Source: Hyphomicrobium_A sp964405975 | GTDB lineage: Bacteria > Pseudomonadota > Alphaproteobacteria > Rhizobiales > Hyphomicrobiaceae | DNA length: 19,091 nucleotides | Reading direction: 5' to 3' | NCBI GenBank assembly: GCA_964405975.1 | Contig: CAYOPW010000052.1 | Location: 1 to 19,091 of the forward strand | Part shown: positions 16,248 through 19,091 of the stretch, one piece after another | How the letters are laid out: every line of letters begins with the position of its first letter | How positions within the stretch are numbered: position 1 is the first letter of the stretch | Program-made: the position numbers and the translations under genes | Notes under the pieces: model-generated | Database searches by the model: none | What the model saw: the letters and a program-made list of their open reading frames with translations, nothing else | Told to the model about the DNA's origin: nothing

Positions 16248-17162
16248 GACGATCCCTATGCGACCCTAGGCGTTGCGAAAGGCGCTTCGGTTGAGGATAT
16301 CCGCAGGGCGTTTCGCCGGCTCGCCAAGGAGCTGCATCCCGACCTCAACCCGGCAAACCGGACGGGGACCGAGGAGCGCTTCAAAAAGGTTTCGTCGGCA
16401 TATGAACTCTTAAGCGATCCTCAAAAGCGCCGCGCCTTCGATCGCGGCGAGATCGACGCAAGCGGTGAGCCGCGCCGGGATGGGTTTCGCCGGTATGCAA
16501 GCAGCTCCGCGCGCGGCACAAATAGGGCCGGCGCCCGGGCGGGTTTCGAAGACTTCGACGTGGGTGACATCTTCTCTGATATTTTTGGCGGCTCACGTTA
16601 CGGCCGGTCAGGTCCGCGCGGGGGCTTCAACGTGAAAGGGCCTGATGTTCGCTACACGCTGGAGTTAGACTTTCTAGAGGCGGTGTCAGGCACCAAAAAG
16701 CGTGTCACGATGCCTGAGGGCGGCGTGCTCGATCTTAACATTCCTGCCGGTGTAACCGACGGCCAGGTTCTGCGGCTAAAGGGAAAGGGAGCGGCTGGCG
16801 TCGGAATCGCTGAGCGCGGCGATGCGCTGGTGGAGGTGCGTGTGCGACCGCACGCCCAGTTCCAGCGAGCCGACAACGACATTCTTTTGGAAGTGCCGAT
16901 TACGATCGACGAAGCCGTGCTTGGCGCCAAGATCGAAGTGCCGACTATCGCTGGGCGCGTGCAGCTGACAATTCCTAAGGGTACGAACTCGGGCCGCGTC
17001 TTCCGCTTGAAGGGTAAGGGGATCAGGTGTGCCGGGCAGTCTGAGGCCGGCGACCAGCTTGTTACAGTACGAATCGTGCTGCCCGACACGATTGACGACA
17101 GTCTCGCTTACTTCTTTTCTGAATGGCGTCAAAAGAACGGTTACGACCCCGGGCGCCGCTAA
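16242..17162 (+). CDS. J-domain co-chaperone, DnaJ/CbpA type without zinc finger
   Basis: A 306-residue Hsp40. The J domain occupies residues 4-68 with HPD at 32-34, the contact that stimulates DnaK ATPase. A Gly/Phe/Arg-rich linker (about 75-130, with DVGDIFSDIFGG) follows, then two beta-barrel substrate-binding domains: TLELDFLEAVSGTKKR (about 138-153), then ILLEVPITIDEAVLGAKIEVPT. The CxxCxGxG zinc-binding repeats of DnaJ are absent, so this is class B, like CbpA. The start region carries a 20-base near-duplication (see 16215-16245) and lacks a strong ribosome binding site. It is 83 bases downstream of ppx. Its stop codon overlaps that of the convergent rnd by 4 bases. Confidence 0.92.
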   Translation: MTDDPYATLGVAKGASVEDIRRAFRRLAKELHPDLNPANRTGTEERFKKVSSAYELLSDPQKRRAFDRGEIDASGEPRRDGFRRYASSSARGTNRAGARAGFEDFDVGDIFSDIFGGSRYGRSGPRGGFNVKGPDVRYTLELDFLEAVSGTKKRVTMPEGGVLDLNIPAGVTDGQVLRLKGKGAAGVGIAERGDALVEVRVRPHAQFQRADNDILLEVPITIDEAVLGAKIEVPTIAGRVQLTIPKGTNSGRVFRLKGKGIRCAGQSEAGDQLVTVRIVLPDTIDDSLAYFFSEWRQKNGYDPGRR

Positions 17163-18316
17163 GACTTCGAGACTTCTGTGGCCACGACCTCGCCGCTGTC
17201 GAGCGTCAGCGCGATCTCGCCGCGTTTCAAACGCAGCGCATCCTCTCCAAACAGGCGCCGCCGCCAACCCTTGAGGGCCGGGATATCAGGCTCGGCTTCC
17301 AAAGCGATGCGTTCCAGATCGCTGGACCCAGCAATAAGTCGCGGCGCAACCTTATGGCGTGCGGCTGAAGCTTTAAGTAGCACGCGCAACAAATCGATTA
17401 GCGCTGCGGCTCCGGCTGAGAGTTGCTGGCCATGATTTATGGGTGGCAACGTTTTGACGTCGCGCGCCAAGCCGAGCTTTACTGCCTCGATGATCTCCTT
17501 GGCCCTTGCAGAGCGCGAGAAGCCTTGGCTAAGCGTTCTCAATTCGCTCAGCTTGTCGGTTGTGGTGGGCGCCTGGTTGGCGATGTCGTAGAGTGCTTCA
17601 TCGCGCAGAATTCGCGAGCGCGGCACGTTCTGCGCCTGCGCCTGCCGTTCTCGCCAAGCCGCAAGTTCTATCAATACCGCAAGCGACTTACGGTTTCTGA
17701 CGCGCAGCTTTAGGCGCTGCCAGGCATTCTCAGGGTGGGACTCGTAAGTCGCAGGATCAGTCAAAACCCCCATCTCCTCCTTGAGCCAGGCGGATCGGCT
17801 GGAGACCTCCAGCTCCCGTTTTAGATGGTCATAGATGTCACGTAGGTGCGTCACATCTGCCAACGCGTATTTGAGCTGCTTTTCCGACAGCGGCCGCCGG
17901 CTCCAATCGGTGAAGCGCGATGACTTATCGAGGTCGGCGCCCGTTACCTTTTTCACTAGATTGACGTAGCTGATCGACTCTCCAAAACCGCAGACCATGG
18001 CCGCGATTTGCGTATCAAACACGGGATGGGGCACGAGCCCGGTTTTGGCAAAGACGATTTCGATGTCCTGGCGGGCGGCGTGAAACACCTTCACCACGTC
18101 CTCATTCCCCATCAAGTCCCAGAAAGGGGCAAGGTCGATCCCCTTGGCGAGCGGGTCGATTATTAAGGCGTCGCCGGGCACCGCCAATTGTATGAGGCAG
18201 AGCTGCGGCCAAAAGGTCTGCTCGCGCATGAACTCGGTATCGACGGCGACAAAGTCATTCGTCGATAAGCGCTGGCAGGCTGAGGTGAGGTCGCCGGAGG
18301 ACGTTATGATTCGCAT
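17159..18316 (-). CDS. rnd: Ribonuclease D
   Basis: A 385-residue 3'-5' exoribonuclease of the DEDDy class, acting in tRNA and small RNA maturation. Catalytic residues are Asp26 and Glu28 (VDTEFM), Asp84 (HAARQD), and Tyr150 with Asp154 (KYALADVTHL). An HRDC domain follows at about 200-285 (ENAWQRLKLR...LAAWRERQAQ), then a second helical HRDC-like region to the C-terminus. The frame is open 72 codons further upstream, through the AT-rich gap, but that sequence does not resemble Rnd. ATG 18316 (MRIITSSGDL) is the family start; ATG 18337 is a possible alternative. No clear ribosome binding site is visible. It is convergent with the J-domain gene, the two stop codons overlapping at 17159-17162. 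Confidence 0.94.
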   Translation of the reverse strand: MRIITSSGDLTSACQRLSTNDFVAVDTEFMREQTFWPQLCLIQLAVPGDALIIDPLAKGIDLAPFWDLMGNEDVVKVFHAARQDIEIVFAKTGLVPHPVFDTQIAAMVCGFGESISYVNLVKKVTGADLDKSSRFTDWSRRPLSEKQLKYALADVTHLRDIYDHLKRELEVSSRSAWLKEEMGVLTDPATYESHPENAWQRLKLRVRNRKSLAVLIELAAWRERQAQAQNVPRSRILRDEALYDIANQAPTTTDKLSELRTLSQGFSRSARAKEIIEAVKLGLARDVKTLPPINHGQQLSAGAAALIDLLRVLLKASAARHKVAPRLIAGSSDLERIALEAEPDIPALKGWRRRLFGEDALRLKRGEIALTLDSGEVVATEVSKS

Positions 18317-18618
18317 GCGGTGGGGGATATAGCGCATCGTGAAAGCGTTGTCGCGCCCTACGATAACTTTGTGTTCACAGTTGCACGCCCCAATTGTCGG
18401 CCATTCGCGAAGGTAACCGCTGGCGATGGTGCGGTGTGCGTTCATTTTGTGCACCGGGAAGAAACAATTGAAAGGATTTTTTTTATTTGTAGCAGCGGCA
18501 ATTGTTTCTAAAAAATTTTTGTAATTACGCACCGAATTTTAAATAAATTATCTTCATATTTAAATTGTTTTTCGCGCCGCAGGGGCGCTGCAATTCGAAT
18601 AGCTGAGGTCAATTAGTC
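18317..18618. other. Divergent intergenic region with AT-rich core
   Basis: About 300 bases without a convincing gene separate rnd (-) from the repeat-protein gene (+). The half near rnd has normal GC content. The stretch 18470-18600 is strongly AT-rich: 18481-18570 is about 22% GC by hand count, against roughly 60% around it. It contains an 11-base inverted repeat (18460-18470 / 18499-18509), the palindrome AAAAATTTTT (18511-18520) and several TAAAT-like boxes that could serve as -10 elements. It probably holds both promoters. The base composition could also reflect binding by a nucleoid protein or a past insertion, though no mobile element is visible. Confidence 0.6.
18460..18509. promoter_or_regulatory. 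11-base inverted repeat, possible operator
   Basis: AGAAACAATTG (18460-18470) is perfectly complementary to CAATTGTTTCT (18499-18509), with 28 bases between. Each arm contains the self-complementary CAATTG. Arm centres are about 39 bases apart, which would place two sites roughly on the same helical face. No T-run follows, so a terminator is unlikely. Which divergent gene it would control is unknown. Confidence 0.35.
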
Positions 18619-19091
18619 ATGTCGCGCATGCGTATCCCAATCGCGCTCATCGTGTCGGGGCTCGCGCTCCCTGCGCTGGGCAAGACGAACATTAGTACGG
18701 CCGGGTTATCCGCCGAACTAATTGCCAACATCACGTGCCAACCCCTCTTGGCGCAAAAGCTCAACACAAACTCCAACATCGCACTTTCGCCCATCGAGGC
18801 CCAACAGTTGAAGGCATTCGAGAAGACGCGTAACGCCGAAATCGATTCCTCGATTGCTCGTGTCGAAGCTCAGCGTGCAAAAGAGTTTGAGGCCGCCCGT
18901 AACGCGGAAATTGATGCCTCCATCGCCCGTGTGAAGGCTCTACGCTTGAAAGCGTTCGAGCAGGCGCGCAACGCAGAAATTGATGCCTCAATTGCTCGCG
19001 TTGCTTTCTATCGTGCCCGTAATGCGGAGATCAATGCGTCGATCGCTCGCGTTGAGGCGCAACGACTGAAAGCATTTGAGGCCGCCCGCAA
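18619..19091 (+). CDS. Secreted or periplasmic tandem-repeat protein (partial, runs off the window)
   Basis: The frame is open from ATG 18619 to the window end (at least 157 residues, no stop). The N-terminus MSRMRIPIALIVSGLALPALG is a plausible signal peptide. A region of about 35 residues with one Cys (NITCQPLL) precedes a tandem array starting at 18793. Units 1-3 are 23 residues, unit 4 is 17 and unit 5 is cut by the edge. The shared core is RNAEIDASIAR, with a QRLKAFEAAR half. The repeats are rich in Ala, Glu and Arg with regularly spaced Ile, Val, Leu and Phe, so they should form long amphipathic or coiled-coil helices. GAGGT lies 9 bases upstream of the ATG; ATG 18628 is an alternative. 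I recognise no family. Codon use in the coding part is like the neighbouring genes. Confidence 0.75.
   Translation, partial: MSRMRIPIALIVSGLALPALGKTNISTAGLSAELIANITCQPLLAQKLNTNSNIALSPIEAQQLKAFEKTRNAEIDSSIARVEAQRAKEFEAARNAEIDASIARVKALRLKAFEQARNAEIDASIARVAFYRARNAEINASIARVEAQRLKAFEAAR
18793..19091 (+). repeat. Tandem coding repeat, 69-base unit (at least 4.6 copies)
   Basis: Units lie at 18793-18861, 18862-18930, 18931-18999 (69 bases each), 19000-19050 (51 bases) and 19051-19091 (truncated by the edge). The shared protein core is RNAEIDASIAR; most differences between units in the core are synonymous third-base changes. Unit 4 lacks six codons in its first half. The array continues beyond the window, so total copy number is unknown. 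Confidence 0.85.

Noticed and set aside
18317..18532. 72-codon N-terminal extension of rnd
   Set aside because: The sequence is unlike RNase D, passes through the AT-rich intergenic core and precedes the normal family start MRIITSS.
18761..18991. Open frame on the - strand with repeated RRYA/FxRY-like segments
   Set aside because: Its repeats are just the reverse complement of the coding tandem array; the + strand frame has the signal peptide and the conserved protein-level pattern.
1..19091. tRNA or rRNA genes, insertion sequences, integrases, CRISPR arrays, toxin-antitoxin or phage genes
   Set aside because: None was seen on either strand; intergenic gaps are short and all long genes are ordinary chromosomal families, apart from the repeat protein.

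Overview
The window looks like a chromosomal segment of an alphaproteobacterium, most likely Hyphomicrobiales and perhaps close to Hyphomicrobium. That placement is inferred from GC-rich codon use, the alphaproteobacterial type of YHS protein, and the gene set purM/purN, DUF2066, CDP-alcohol phosphatidyltransferase, HdaA, Ppk and Ppx. No rRNA, tRNA, insertion sequence, integrase, CRISPR array or phage gene was seen.

Layout. At 1-62 is the tail of an unidentified + strand gene. At 72-551 (-) is a secreted YHS-domain protein, divergent from a gamma-glutamylcyclotransferase-like gene at about 635-1078 (+). A minus-strand run follows: GYF_2 membrane protein (3585-4823), DUF3147 membrane protein (3225-3575) and a YheS-type ABC-F ATPase (1263-3173). 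On the + strand, ndk (5076-5498) and a DHFR/RibD-fold reductase (5538-6086) form a short pair that converges on a cytochrome P450 (6119-7504, -). purN (7745-8407, -) and purM (8503-9630, -) follow, divergent from a secreted DUF2066 protein (9721-10830, +). The + strand then continues with a CDP-alcohol phosphatidyltransferase (10980-11534), hdaA (11612-12304), ppk (12408-14603), ppx (14617-16158) and a J-domain co-chaperone (16242-17162). The last meets rnd (17159-18316, -) tail to tail with overlapping stop codons. A roughly 300-base gap with a strongly AT-rich core separates rnd from a divergent, truncated gene (18619-19091, +) whose product is a signal-peptide protein made of 23-residue tandem repeats.

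How the genes fit together. Most of the window is housekeeping: nucleotide metabolism (ndk, purM, purN), phospholipid synthesis, replication control by inactivation of DnaA (HdaA), polyphosphate synthesis and breakdown (Ppk/Ppx, 13 bases apart and probably co-transcribed), protein folding and RNA processing (RNase D). The less ordinary parts are (i) the repeat protein at the right edge and its AT-rich upstream region, (ii) a 92-base intergenic element at 10845-10936 with two mutually exclusive pairings, (iii) a perfect 7-bp-arm palindrome upstream of the P450, (iv) a palindrome inside a candidate ndk promoter, and (v) the GYF_2/DUF3147/ABC-F cluster. I see no clearly new multi-gene system. The repeat protein and the 10845-10936 element are the best candidates for something undescribed.
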